64,000 nucleotides of DNA, taken from Phalacrocorax aristotelis (taxonomy: Eukaryota; Chordata; Aves; Suliformes; Phalacrocoracidae). Under the pieces are notes generated by a model. The model worked only from the letters and a program-made list of their open reading frames with translations, ran no database searches and was not told where the DNA came from. Location: the NCBI RefSeq assembly GCF_949628215.1, contig NC_134276.1, forward strand, positions 131,378,125-131,442,124, given 5' to 3'. The position numbers were made by a program, and so were the translations under genes. Of this stretch, positions 50,801-62,905 are shown piece by piece; position 1 is the first letter of the stretch, and every line of letters starts with the position of its first letter.

Positions 50801-52439
50801 ATATTTAATAACATAACAGTGGCCAATGTGCAATTCTGGACATTTCTCCTTTAGTCTATAAATCAAACAAATGACTTATCAACTCCCCTAGCCTTAATAT
50901 ATTTTTTTTGCATACAGGTAGCATGCATATGTGGGAAAGCCTCTAAGAGGCTTAGTATTGTCCTGAAGTTTTGCTTGAAGTAACTTCTGTACTATCATGT
51001 GACAACATTACAAGCTTGAATATTTTCCCCATAATAAAATGTCATACTTAATGCAAAATCTGTGAATGTTATTTTGAGAGAAGGAAGTAAACTTGCTAAA
51101 GGTGATGTAGTGGGTCATTGAAAAGAAATAAAACCCTGCACTCTCCCTTTCTTTGGAGGTGTTGCAACAGATAGCTTATTGTCATAGATGGTGACATATA
51201 ATACCTCTTCCCGTAGCATAACTGTAGGTTGAAAGACAGTGTAGTAAGTGGTTTTCCAAAAACTGCAAGAAATCCTGACCCATGCAGTTCCTGAAATGGG
51301 TACGTATTTCACTATAAGTGGTAACATCTCCTGTTCACAACGGGTTTCTGCATGGGCCTCTGTCTTAACTGACACGTACCAGAAACTTTCATATGGATCA
51401 ATACCAGTTAGAGTTGAGAGACCTAGTAATGTCTTGTGATTTTTGTCAGATGTGATATTAGGAACTCAGGAGGTCAGACAAAGCAAAACTAATCCTTAAC
51501 AACAGGACTCCTGAGCTGACATAATGGAGTTGGATGAAGTCCATCCTTGTGATTGGTAGCCCCGTACTGGTGCCTGCTTTCTCCTCCTTCCCATGCCAAA
51601 GTGCCCTCCTCACTCTCAGACGGAAATCTGCTACAGCAGTTTACAAGACCCAGCAAGGACAGGCCTTTAAAAAGCTGTTTTCTTTAGAGCCAATTGTGGC
51701 AAAAATAACTTCTTTTTCAGTATGAAAACGATATCCAAGTGATTCAATATTTTGTACTTGAATGTAATTTCCTCTTTTGGGCCAAATGGCTTACCACATC
51801 ATCAGCACGTTTATTCTCTGTACACATGGTATTTTGAGATGGAAGCATATCTAGGGGAACTGTTATCCCTTTTTTCCTGGCTTGTTCAACAGCCCAATTT
51901 TAGGGCATTTAAATTCCTCTTATCCTTATGTTTCTATCACTGTTTGGAAAAAAATATGTAGGAAATGATGAGTGACAGGTAAAACTTCACAAAGAACAGA
52001 TCTCAAAGCCAGTGGCATCCTTGGCGCTGACTATTGAATACTCCATAAAGAGTCCTGCACGAATGCTGGGACAACATGATAGCTTTGGTTCATGGACATT
52101 AAAATGAGATAATCAGTGATCTAATCACTGGAGCACAATTCTCTCATGACTTCACTCTTTTCACTGACTTCTGACTTCAGCAAATTGGTACCATTTAATG
52201 ATTCACCAAAAGTTCGTTTGCAGGCTGACATGACATCTATATTTAATCTCCAGGTTTAATAGAAATTATTCTTTTGTAAAGAATTATTCTGCTCTGCCTG
52301 TGCGTGCATATGTACTTTCCTGGCTGATCACAGTGGTTCCTTTTGAACTAAATAAGACCATAAGTCAGAAATAGTGGAAAGAAAGAGTGTGTCTCAGGTT
52401 ATACTGCTTTCAAATGATTGTTCTTTAATGATCAGGATG
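44831..52439. other. Non-coding stretch with a p53-type site
   Basis: No gene could be supported over 7.6 kb. It includes the palindromic p53-like site at 48269-48288 and scattered regulatory-looking sequence around 49150-49330. The longest plus-strand frame, about 146 codons from 49037, has no recognisable domain. Confidence 0.5.
48269..48288. promoter_or_regulatory. p53-family response-element match
   Basis: Two adjacent decamers, GAACATGCAT and GGGCATGTTC, with no spacer. They match the consensus RRRCWWGYYY twice with 19 of 20 positions; the only mismatch is the A in the last triplet of the first decamer. Spacer-free pairs with CATG cores are the preferred form for p53, p63 and p73. A nearby regulated gene is not visible, so function is inference. 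Confidence 0.45.
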
Positions 52440-52780
52440 GCTCTGAAAACACTTCTTTCCTGGATTAGTCTAATTAAGGCTGAAAAAGAAATCAGTTAGA
52501 TTTGCCTATAAAGGTTTCTCTTGAATGTCTTTATTACAGAAACCCATCACTTTAGGGAACAATTGCAGATTTTGGTGCATGCAAAAAAAGGATTATATAT
52601 GCTCCTTTTTTTTTCTTTAATCTTTGACTGAACAGACTGCTTCATGCAGACATGAATGTTACAAATAAACACCCTGTAGCCTGTCTGGAGAGAGCTGCTG
52701 CGAGTCTGACTGTAAAGGGATTTTTTATTCCCAAGGCAAAAAGAGATGAGGCATTCTGAAGTGAAAAGATTTTTCCTGCT
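52440..52780. promoter_or_regulatory. Candidate conserved non-coding element 6
   Basis: Contains TTAGTCTAATTAAGGCTG, CTCTTGAATGTCTTTATTAC, GGAACAATTGCAG (SOX-like) and TTACAAATAAACACCC (forkhead-like). No coding potential. Inferred from motif clustering. Confidence 0.28.
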
Positions 52781-55434
52781 CAGTGCTTTATGATTCCCTC
52801 TTTATTCTGAAAAGTTTACTTGTTTCACAGTATTTTATGTTTTTGAGTTTCTTTATGTCAGTGCAAATATCGTTTGACAGTAGCGGAGACTATGCAACGT
52901 GTCATTACATTAAAACTCACATTTGGGTATGCCTGTTTCTGTGAATTTGTACTGCACACATGTGACTCTATTCAACCATCTCTATAGATGCTTCTTATTT
53001 GCAAAATGGCTTATTCACACTTTTGACAAAAAAATTTATTCTAAGTTGTACTCCCACAGATCTTTACAGCAGAATGAATAATTTCTAAATGGGAACATTT
53101 GTTCAGAAATATATTAATTCAAATGTATGAATGTAAGTGTTCAATGTAAGTTTGTGTGATCTTCATGTTAGTGACTCCATTCACTTTAATGATTAATTGT
53201 AGATCCTTTGTATCCTTCTTTTGTAAAATTACTGGCCAACACTTAATGTTAAACCAAGTTTAGGTTGAGTGTTTACTTGTAATGTAGTAGCTGAAAACAT
53301 TTTAAGAAACATCACAGCCTGAATTGTCTGAGTGACTAAATTCTGGATTTGAAAATTAATACAGAGACTTTGAACATTTGAGGGGACTGCAGACCAGAAG
53401 CCTGTGGGCCTGCGAAGAAAACAGAAGCAGTCCAGATTATTTTGTTCTAAGGTGGTGACAAGGACTCTCTGAAGGATACTGCTAAGATTACTCCTCAAGA
53501 GCTGTGTTTGATTTCAGTATTGACTCAGAGAATAAAGTTGGAATATTGAAGAAGGTTTGAAAAATAAAAAGAAAGAAATCTGGAAAACATGCCTTAAACT
53601 GAGAGACTAAAAGATCTTATTTTGCATAGCCAATGAAAGAGAACATTAATGGGTAAATTAATCATGATCAGTAGATGTCTCCAAAAAGGAGATGATGTAT
53701 GTCATTCTGAGACCCTTTAATCTAGCTGATGATAATTAGAATTGGCACCTGGAAACTGAAGTTAGAAAAATGCAAATTGGAAAAAAAATACAACTTCTCA
53801 ACCATGAGTATAATTAATCGTGAAACAGTTATCAAGGGAAAAGCTAATTTCATAAGGGGCTGGAGATTTCAAATTGAGAATGTCTGTGTATTTTAAAGTT
53901 ATTTACCCACTCAGTCCCAGGTTGCTGGGCAATTCCAACATGAAGGCCTTCTCCGGGTCATGGAAATGGGAGTCATTCACTCATTTCAATAGAAGATAAT
54001 ACATCAATAAGGACACAAATCTTTGAGTGAAGATGTGTTTTGCATTACAACAGATTCAATGGTAGCAGTCTTTCCGGTGTTAATGCCTGTGAAATATTGC
54101 AAGGACCAAAGTGGCAGGTACGTAGTTAAGTTTGCCCAAGAATTGCATTCTTGATTGTCTTTCCAGTTTCTTCTACATTTTAGACCATAACTTTTCAGAC
54201 CTAACTCCTTGCATAGGATGAATTTTTGAAGAAAGTAGCATCCATGTTGTAGAGCAAGGAAGAGAGAAGGTTCCCATTTTTAAACATTTCTTGCAAATGT
54301 TCATCACAGCCTAGTACTCACCTGATCTGAGATATGATGTGAGGAAAATAATTGATGTGGCTTTCAGCGCTATAGTGAAATTCTGTCTTGGCTGATCAAC
54401 TGAAGCATCTTTGCTACAAATCTGTCATACTGGCAGTGTGTCACCTCCTGATGGCATATGCTATGTATGGGCCTGGCCCATCAGTGTTTACTTCCCAAAC
54501 CCCTCCAAAGCCAGTGCAAATTGATTTCTATACTTACTGATGAGCATGCAATCCTATAGGCTTCTTCCCAGCTGAATCCCCTTGCCTAATGTCATAGGGA
54601 AAGACATGGGGAAGCAAGAATGCAGGACTCAAAGGCTGGTTCTTCCATTCCTTTACTATACAAGCAACTACAAGAGATGTGTCCTGTGTGGTTTTGGTTT
54701 CTTTAATGGCCATGCCATTTGCTCAGGATGCTTTTGGTTCACAAAAGCTGAGAAAGCAGGTACTCTGTATTTCCTCATCTTGCTCTCATGGTCATATGCT
54801 TTTGTGGTTGCTGCACCTGAATCTGTCCATGGGCTTCTTAAAATACAGAAAACATCATTGTAACACACCAGAAATGAAACACAGAAAAAAATGTGACCTC
54901 TTCCATCCTTCCTATATTATGTAGTTTCAGTCTACAATGTTTATAAACTAGTACAGTGTTCAGCTGAAGATGCCTAGTCAGAGAAGTCTTGGTGTTTATT
55001 GATTTTTTTTTAAAAACCTTAAGTGTATCGTGCATACAAGTCTTGTTTTTCATGATTGCTAAAATTCTTAGCTGAAAAGACATGAGATGCTAATTACAAA
55101 TTCTTAACAGAAAAGATATGTTGAATTGTTAACTAAAGTGCTTTTCTTTGAGCTGATGAATGGAGCACTTCAACAAGGTGAAAGCTGACAAAATCAAATA
55201 GAAAACAATCTTGTATACTCAGAATAGAGCTTACTTCTCCTTTCACCCTTTTTTGCCCAACTATTTTAAGTACTGCCTTTGCTTAGCAGCTCTCTATGTC
55301 AAACCCAACAGGCAAGGCATGGGACATGAGGGTCTACTGTCATCTCTTCTGCTGTGTCCTTCTGGGTGTAGGACAAATAATTGACCCATTACCCCTAACT
55401 GGAAAGGCCCCTGAACAGTGGGCACTAAGGTGTG
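52781..55434. other. Non-coding DNA
   Basis: AT-rich; an octamer ATGCAAAT occurs near 53770. No exon or repeat could be supported. Confidence 0.5.
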
Positions 55435-55542
55435 ACACTAGAAGTGTTACAAGCCACCTGTGTTGGACTGGCACTCCTGCTGCCCCCAAAGCCCTGTGTA
55501 AATGGAGCACTCCTGCTGTGCTTCAGGCCTTGTGTTAGAGGC
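55435..55542. repeat. Short tandem repeat, about 36-bp unit, up to three copies
   Basis: Two clear units start at 55471 and 55507, both opening GCACTCCTGCTG and closing with AGCCCTGTGT or GGCCTTGTGT. A weaker unit precedes them and ends in AGCCACCTGTGT. The unit length is divisible by three, so the plus-strand frame repeats about 12 residues with a conserved ALC, but no gene context supports coding. Confidence 0.6.
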
Positions 55543-57427
55543 GAATCAGTGACATGCAGAGTCCTGATGGAATAGAGCCACAGCAAAGGTGGCGCAAGAG
55601 GAGCTACAAGGGGAGGCTCTCTCCTGTGAGTTTTCTCTCTGCAGGAATCTTCAAGGGCTAAATCCCACCACTTATAGTCCATTTCCTTTCCTCTGCTTCT
55701 CAATACTTGCTTGGCTGCTTAAAGCTGATTAACAGGAACACCAAATGGATGCAACAAGGTGGAAAGGGCAGTGGCAAGTCTCATCATTTCTCACAGGAGG
55801 ATGTTCGGTGGCATGAAGGAGGAGGAAGCAAATCACCTAATTTTTACCACAATAAACTGAATTCAGCCCAATAACGTCTGAAAAAAGGAAACCAAAGCAC
55901 CTAAAAAATCATATTATTATCATGGCAGCCTTGACTGTTCTGTTTACCATGTGAACACATTCAAACCCTCATGCATCCCGCAGAAGCCCAAATGAGTGCA
56001 CACTGTCCCTCTGGGGCTGCCAGCTCCAGGGCAGGCTGGATGCTTATGGAGCCCCATGGTCCAAGGAGCTCTGACTGGTATGTGGGCTGTGGACTTCCAC
56101 TGCATGTATATTTCCCATTTCAGCCAAAGTGAGAACAGCTTTAATGGGCATTCTCTGGAATCTGCTTTCTCCCATTCTTTCATCTCTCTTGTCTTTGCTG
56201 TAGATCTGTGAATCCAAATGAGACAGATTTCTCTATGACACCCTTTGGTCTGTTGGCAGAACTATGTTTGTTCCTACACATGCAGAATGATTTCAAGGCC
56301 GCTTGCTCTGCTAAAGCTGTCTCTGTCCTCAACAGGGACAGGTAGAATCAAGCCCTTTTCTTTCCCTATACTGCAGCATACCCGGTACTTACAGAGCACA
56401 TATCACAGAAAAATATCCTTTTCAGTGAAGAAATAGGAATGCCTAATGCTTCCTTCTTTGTCCTACCTTTTGTCTAGCCCCCCACCCAGATGTTTCAGAT
56501 TCTGTCGTTCACACATAGCCAAATAATGCTCTTGTTTTTGCACAGCAGGAAAGAAAGGGATTTTGAAAATGGACACGTAACAGTTCCTTAGGTCTGTTGC
56601 TTATCAAATATTTCCTGGCAACTCTCTTTAATCACTGATCCTTCTCTCAGATTTTCTCTCTGAAACAATTGAAGCCTGATGTTTCATACTCAGCTCTTCT
56701 TCCAGCTGATAGAGTTCAGAAGGCCCTTTAGTGGAGATCTTGCTAAAACCAGCTATGTTTGGGTACCCTGCAAATAACACTCAACCCTACTAATCAAGCA
56801 TGTGATACAAATGAATCCCCTAGTTCATTCATTATTAAACATCATCATCTCACCTCTGCAAAAACTAAAAGCCATGCAATTTTACATTTTTTTCAGTGAT
56901 AATTGTTAGTGTGTACCCTCATTCTTTAATGAAAAGCCTTATAGGGAAGACACTATATAACTATATTCCTTATTTTTCAGAGGAGTACAGGGCAAGATTT
57001 CTCAAGCTGGTTAGATGTCTAAATAGCATTGTATATGTAACCCATATTCTCCTAACTCTACCTATGGTGATGAAAGATATTCCAGTTGTCTCTCCTTTTA
57101 GAATGGTTATTAAAAGATCTCACTGAGCATATCTCACCTACTAGCTGTCTTTATTCCCTGTGATTCACTTTCTTCAAATATAGCACCTTTGTACTACTGC
57201 AGTCTAAAGCTGACAACTTACCCTGATGAACTAAAGAAGTTTGTGCTGGTATGTTGTCAACTTTTCCTAGGTACCTCTTTGATTTTACAGATTGTATTCC
57301 TTTGGAGACTTTCCAAATGTTTAGTAATAGAACCATTAAACTACTCTACATGTACTTGGTTTAAAGCTTTGACAGTTAGGAGATGTGGCTCAGGGTTTTT
57401 CTGTTTTCACTCTTGTCTTGCTTCCAG
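55543..57427. other. Non-coding DNA
   Basis: No supportable gene, RNA or transposon. Confidence 0.5.
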
Positions 57428-57612
57428 CCTGAAAGCAAAGACTATACTGATTTTCTGATTGGGACATTCCTGAGAAGCACTGAGTCCTTACCATCCCAGG
57501 CAAGCTTGAGACCAGTGGCAGATGAGTGCATTGGTTTTCTGCCCTTATTAAGCGACTCCAATGTCATTCTTCATCCTCTCAAAGCATTTGACTGGGATTG
57601 CCTACACTTCTG
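57428..57612 (+). CDS. Possible internal coding exon of unknown gene (speculative)
   Basis: A pyrimidine-rich acceptor (TTGTCTTGCTTCCAG) is followed by 61 open codons and then a consensus donor, TG|GTATGT. The translation begins PESKDYTDFLIGTFLRS and has balanced amino-acid composition, including VADECIGFLPLL and FDWDCLHF. I do not recognise it. With no neighbouring exon identified, this may be a chance acceptor-ORF-donor arrangement. A second stretch about 620 bp downstream (58145-58200) shares GATGAGTGCA and a similar ADEC reading, which could mean an old repeat rather than an exon. Confidence 0.18.
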
Positions 57613-59639
57613 GTATGTGTTTTGACCTTGTGTGGTATCATGCCAAGACACTGCAGTGTTCAGGTTTTATTCAGTCATGACCACATAACGTTTGGTATTT
57701 TCATCTGGAATTAGAGTTCAAATTTTTATATAAGTGGTCCCACTACAGAATTATTTATTGTCCCATCTTTTGTTTGACACATTTATTTAGAATAAAATAA
57801 AACAGAAGGATAATCTGTTTACATATTTAACATTATATAATATTCCCATAATACCTATATTGCCTGACATATGGCATAATGTGGATTTTTTTAAGGCAGC
57901 TCCCTCTAATATTGCCTGGGAAAAGGCAAAAGGTTTCTTGTGGCTAAGAAGGGTTGTTTTTTCACACCTTCAAAATGTGTGGAATTTTGTGTATAGTTTC
58001 TGAGTGCTTTGATGAAGGTGTAAATGTAAGTCATTCTTGAAACCGAAGGGCACCATCTTACCCTCAGTTGTTGTGGTGGTGTTGGTGTTTAGACAGTGTG
58101 TTTCCATCCAGCCAACCTGCCAGGCTAAATTCCTCTCGCTTCTTGCTGATGAGTGCAATGACCTTTTTCCTTCTGCTCTTATGTCTTTTGACTGTGGGTT
58201 TGAGGGGAACAGGTTTATCTGTGCTTCCAGAGGAAAAAGACTATCTACTCTTACAATTACAAACAAAGTTTTATCTGTTTGACACCTGTGACTTTTTTCC
58301 CAGGATGATATTTCTCCTGAGAGAAGTTTGATCTGGGCCACTTCTTGTTCAGATATCACACCCCTGGGACATGGGTCAAGGCAACTTTTGGCTTTTCTTG
58401 TCCTTCTTTTTTTTTTTTCTATTATTCTTTTCACTGTTCCTGGCTTTGCTTATGCTGAAGCTCTGAGCACCAAAAATTCTCACCAGTGCCTTTCCAGGGC
58501 ATTTGTCTACATAGTGTAATGAGTAATTTCTGCAACTCTGAATGAATTCTAGCGATTTTAACAGCGTCCCTGTTCAATTGGCTGTGTGTTGGAGATGAGG
58601 TCTTCTTTTTAATGGATAATTACTACAACCTTTCTGAAAGGAAAACAGAGTCTTGTGATTTTTGAGTGTGCCATGCCTGCTGAAACGCCTTTTTGCGTAG
58701 TCTCTGACAGTTACTCTTGTAATGTCTAGCAGTGCACGTAGGTGCTAGAAGTCTCTGTAGAGGTTAACAGTAGCAATGTAGTTTGTATGGATTCCTGTGA
58801 AAAAAAAAACTTCTGCTTTAGTGCAGTGCTCAGGACTATACTATGTGTTTCTTTTTTTTTTTTTTTTTTTTTCCCTCTGTTTGAACTGTTTTCTTTTACT
58901 GTCTACAGCTCTTCAACAGTTCCAACTTGTTTCTATTCCTGAGTTATGTGCTCCCAGCCCTACGGTTCTTTTCATAGCACACTTCCTGAAAACAGAGTTT
59001 CCTGAAGCTGTGTCTGCATGGCACGGTGCACTGAGCTAGTCCTGCAGCCGTGTGCTTTCGCTGACATAACACGGTTTCTCAGCACAGTGGATAGGCCTGC
59101 ATGGAGCACCATGTTAGTACGCACGTGCTAATGCAGAACGACCATCTCTGGAGCCTGCCTTGCTATCTCTCCATGGCACTGTCTCCTGTGTTTGCACCCT
59201 AAATTCTTATATGTTGTCATATGATAGTGACCTCTCCTGGAGATCCACTCTCACTCTGTCATTGCTGCTTCACTTCTGTGGAGACTTTTCCAGCAGCACT
59301 GAAGGCTGATCTTTCAGTCAGCTAATTATACTTCAGCACATGGAAATACTGAATTTCATACAACTCTGGTTTTATTTAATCTCAGTAGATCTTCATTTTA
59401 ATGAATTAATTTTAATCTTAATAGTAATGCTGTCTCACCTTGTTTAGTTGCTGCAGTCACTGACTTCTTGTGTAGGTAAATAGCTTAATACTCATATTCT
59501 TAGTCTTAAATGGACAGTATTTGTCATTATTTGACATTCAGCAGCTATAAAGGTTATAGTTAAACCAATTGCCTCCCTAACTGCGTTTAGGGCACTGAAT
59601 CAGGACTGGAGAATTTGGGGATATTCTCAAGTTCTTCTA
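57613..59639. other. Non-coding DNA with a T21 run
   Basis: Contains a run of 21 T at 58852-58872. No gene is supported. Open frames at 57970-58434 and 58037-58331 match nothing I know. Confidence 0.5.
58852..58872. repeat. Poly-T run (21 T)
   Basis: Homopolymer on the plus strand with no attached transposon body recognised. Confidence 0.9.
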
Positions 59640-60420
59640 ACACCTCTGTCTGTGTGTAAATGCCCATTACATGCAAAGTCTTATGGATCAGCCCCGTGTT
59701 GTCTCAGTTGCTCGCAAACTCCCTCCAGATGTCAGAGTAACCTCCTGCTTTGTAAAACTAATCAGAATCCACCGTGAACCACGTCCCCCCCAGCAGACTC
59801 CAACTGTTGCTTTTTGTGCTTGAATGGCTGATTCTCTCCCTCTCCCCTGCCTCTGGTGTGCTGCCTGGCACAGGTAACAAATGCTTCGTCACTGACCCGT
59901 ACGGGTGTGAAGGCCCCTGGGTTCAATTAAATGGAGCAAGAGGCAGTAAATAAACCGCATGGGCCAGGGCATTAAATCACTCAGTGCAGAGAAGAATCAG
60001 ATGCTGAGGAGGTTTTGTTTGGAGGTGGGCTGCGTGCACTTGCATCCATGCTGCAATTTAATACCCTTGCTGCAAGTTAATGACAATTGCAATCAGGCAG
60101 GGTGATGTCCCCTTTCTTCCTTCCACTCCTGCTTTTTTTTTACATTCCCAGTGCTCTCCCCAATAAATTAAAGCCTTTCTCCCCCCTGCCCCCCGCCTCC
60201 TTTTCCTATTTTGTTTTACTGCCTTCATGCTGTTCTCCTTTATTTCCAGCATTTTATTTCAAGGAGTGGGTTTGAAGTGCTCTCAGCCCATCTGCTGGTT
60301 TGGTTTAGAACAAGGACTGGAATGAGACGGGGGTTTTGGAAGTCATGAACTATTTATAGCGTATTTGTTCTTTCACATTGGCACTAAACTTTGTTTATAG
60401 AATCACCTGCAGTAGAACCT
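59640..60420. promoter_or_regulatory. Candidate conserved non-coding element 7
   Basis: A long motif-dense block: GTTCAATTAAATGGAGC, AGGCAGTAAATAAACCGC (forkhead-like), GCAATTTAATACCCTTGC, GTTAATGACAATTGCAATC and the perfect MEF2 site CTATTTATAG at 60350-60359. Isolated CpGs survive here. No exon is visible. This and element 5 are the best enhancer candidates in the window. Confidence 0.38.
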
Positions 60421-60479
60421 GAGCCAGGGGACCACAGCTCACTTGATCTAAAATTGGCTTTATTTCTTGGGTTTCTTAA

Positions 60480-62060
60480 CAGAGACCATATGTGTGTGTC
60501 TGCTGCAGGCCAATGCATGTTTGATGCTTGCACACATGCCGAAAGCACATACACAAAGTGCCCATGAGTGTGTGTGTGTAAAGTGCTTGGAGTGCACCCT
60601 TATGAAATACTCTTACAAATCATGTGTGTACGTGGAATAAGAAGGGATTTGTACATGTGCATTACCACTGTCTAGAAAGTAAGGGTTCCCAAGAGAAAAC
60701 TTGAATGAAAATTTTTCATTACAATTTCTCCGGTTGGTTTTCATTTTCTCCAAACAGTATTTTTGTCTTGGGTTGGCCCATTGAAACACAACGCTCATTT
60801 TTGTTTTCCTCTGTGTTAAATATTTTTTCTTTTTTTTCAATATGAAACAACAATTTAAATTGAAACCGAAGGAAATCTGTCATTTTAAATTGCTGTTTTG
60901 ACATAAAAGTATTTCATTTATTTTTCTGACCAAAAATCAACATTTTAATTTGAAACAAAACAAAATTTTTCATTTACTTTCAAAGTATCAATTACAAATG
61001 AAAATATTTTCATTACTTCTCTTCAGAAAGTCAGACTATTTTGTGCTTCCAAAATTTCAGGTATGTGGGTTTGCAATGTTTGTGCGTGCATAATTGTGGT
61101 GGTGTGACTGTATTGTGTAGGATGCATGTTGAGTATTTGCAGGTGTTACACATATATACGTTTTGCAGAATGTACCCTCATCCGTATCATTTGTACATTC
61201 ACATTTGCACAGTGGTGGTAAGATATGCACACATATGCTAAGTTCATGCCAGTAATATCTACATGTATTTATGTTTTTAGGTTTTCTTTGTGAATGTGTT
61301 TTTAATGTGCATGGGCTAGTTGCAGTGTTGCCAACAGTGTTAAAAATTATGGAGCAGAGCAAGACTGAGTAAGTCATAAGATTGGGCAAAATGATAGATT
61401 TTGGTTTCTTTTGTCCACTTTCTCTTTTTTTTCTTAGCTTGTCAGATTCATGGTTTTAATTTGATCTTTACAGCTTTGATGACAGAAGAGCACTGTAAAA
61501 GTAGATTCCACAGTGATCGTTTCGTTGCAAGAGCTGAGGATTAAGAAAAGGCATGAAGAAAATAGCAGGACCTGCATTAAATTCTGGGAGCTGGTAGAAA
61601 GGGTTTCTGTTTCTGTTTGCAGGGTAGACATCTGGGCATGTGCTTGTATTAGCTGTACCATATACTCATGCTTTTTGCGTGTGTGGATCTGTAGGATAAC
61701 TAAATGTTTATGTGCTTTTACCACATGTGGGTGTGTATAATGTACATTCTAGCCATATTAAAGTTCAGCTTCTAGTCTAGATCAGCCACTTATGCACTTC
61801 CTAGTAAGTAGAGAGAAACTTTCAAAGCAAGCAACTTATCCTGGCCTAAGATTCATCTCCTCCGAAGGAGAAGGCACTTTAGACAAGACTTCTGTTTAGA
61901 CTAGCCATCTAAGTTTTAGGTATGGAGACTGCGTGTGTTCAGGAGGTGTGTTTGCTTGTGATTTATATTTATGTTGGAGTCCATATGGCAGTTCTGTTTG
62001 TATGTGCAATATGCATGTAGACGCTTGTGAAATGTCTGTGTACATATATTTGCATGAAAA
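60480..62060. repeat. Decayed TG-rich repeat region with an AT-rich interior
   Basis: TGTGTG, TGCATG and GCACACAT words recur irregularly, for example at 60490-60580, 61060-61240, 61640-61740 and 61930-62050. Between 60700 and 61015 the sequence is instead dominated by alternating TTTCA/TGAAA words, including AATTTAAATTGAAACCGAAG and TTTTAATTTGAAACAAAAC. This looks like an old, heavily mutated simple or minisatellite array split by a second AT-rich repeat. Cysteine-rich open frames here follow from TGT codons. Confidence 0.4.
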
Positions 62061-62850
62061 GCAGTCAGCAGTAGTTTTTGACGAGCATGCTGTGAGTATG
62101 AAATACTTCAGTCTTCATTCCACTTGGATCATACAATTCTGCTATGCTCCCCTTACCTAAAAAGTTTTCGAGCAGCTCGGTAGAGCATTAAGCCAAATGC
62201 TGGTGTTATAACTTAGCCTGTTAACCTTTTCCCAGAGCTAAGCTCCTTGAAAGTCCCCGTTTCCTGCAGTGCTATACAGGTTTCTTGGTGCTCAGTTTCT
62301 GCCTGGCTCCAGAACACATGAGCCAGCCAGAGAGAGGGAGTGCGATCTCATCAGGGAGCATGGCCCTTTGCAGAGTACCGAGGACGTTAGGGTACAAACC
62401 TGCAGTCCCTCCGAGGCAATTTACCGCAATGAGGCAATGTAGATTCACAGCAACATTGATGCACATGGAAGTGTTTTAATTTGGGCAATGTTGATGTGAT
62501 ATGTCTGCACTGGAGAATATGAAAACACAATGTTCTGCCATTTTTGGTAAAAACTTAATTTTCTTTCTCTGAGAAATGTTAACATTTCCACTACTGAGCT
62601 TGGATAAAATAAGAAGGTGAGACATCAGAATTTTCTCTTGGATAAATACTCTGAATTTTGCTTAGTTTTGTATTTACAGGTAGTCTGTGTGTTTGAGCTG
62701 GTGTATGAATATGCTATATTTAATGGGAGCACTTGCGGTCAACATAGCAAATACTTTCTGTGAGCTCAATAAAAGGTATGAAACTAGAATGTGCCTACTT
62801 ACATACCTAGACACTTTCTAGTTTGTAAATATTCATGTTAGCATTTTGGG
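62061..62850. other. Non-coding DNA
   Basis: No supportable gene or repeat. Confidence 0.45.
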
Positions 62851-62905
62851 GATCAGATCCTAAGCAAGCGAGGATTCGTGTAGCTCCACTGACTTCATTT
62901 GACTC
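62851..62905. repeat. Ancient amniote interspersed repeat fragment
   Basis: GATCAGATCCTAAGCAAGCG, GTGTAGCTCCACTGACTTCA and TTTGACTC follow the same amniote consensus as the copy at 28286-28353 ('GATCC ... TAGCTCCATTGACTTCAATGG'). Diverged and short. Confidence 0.55.
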
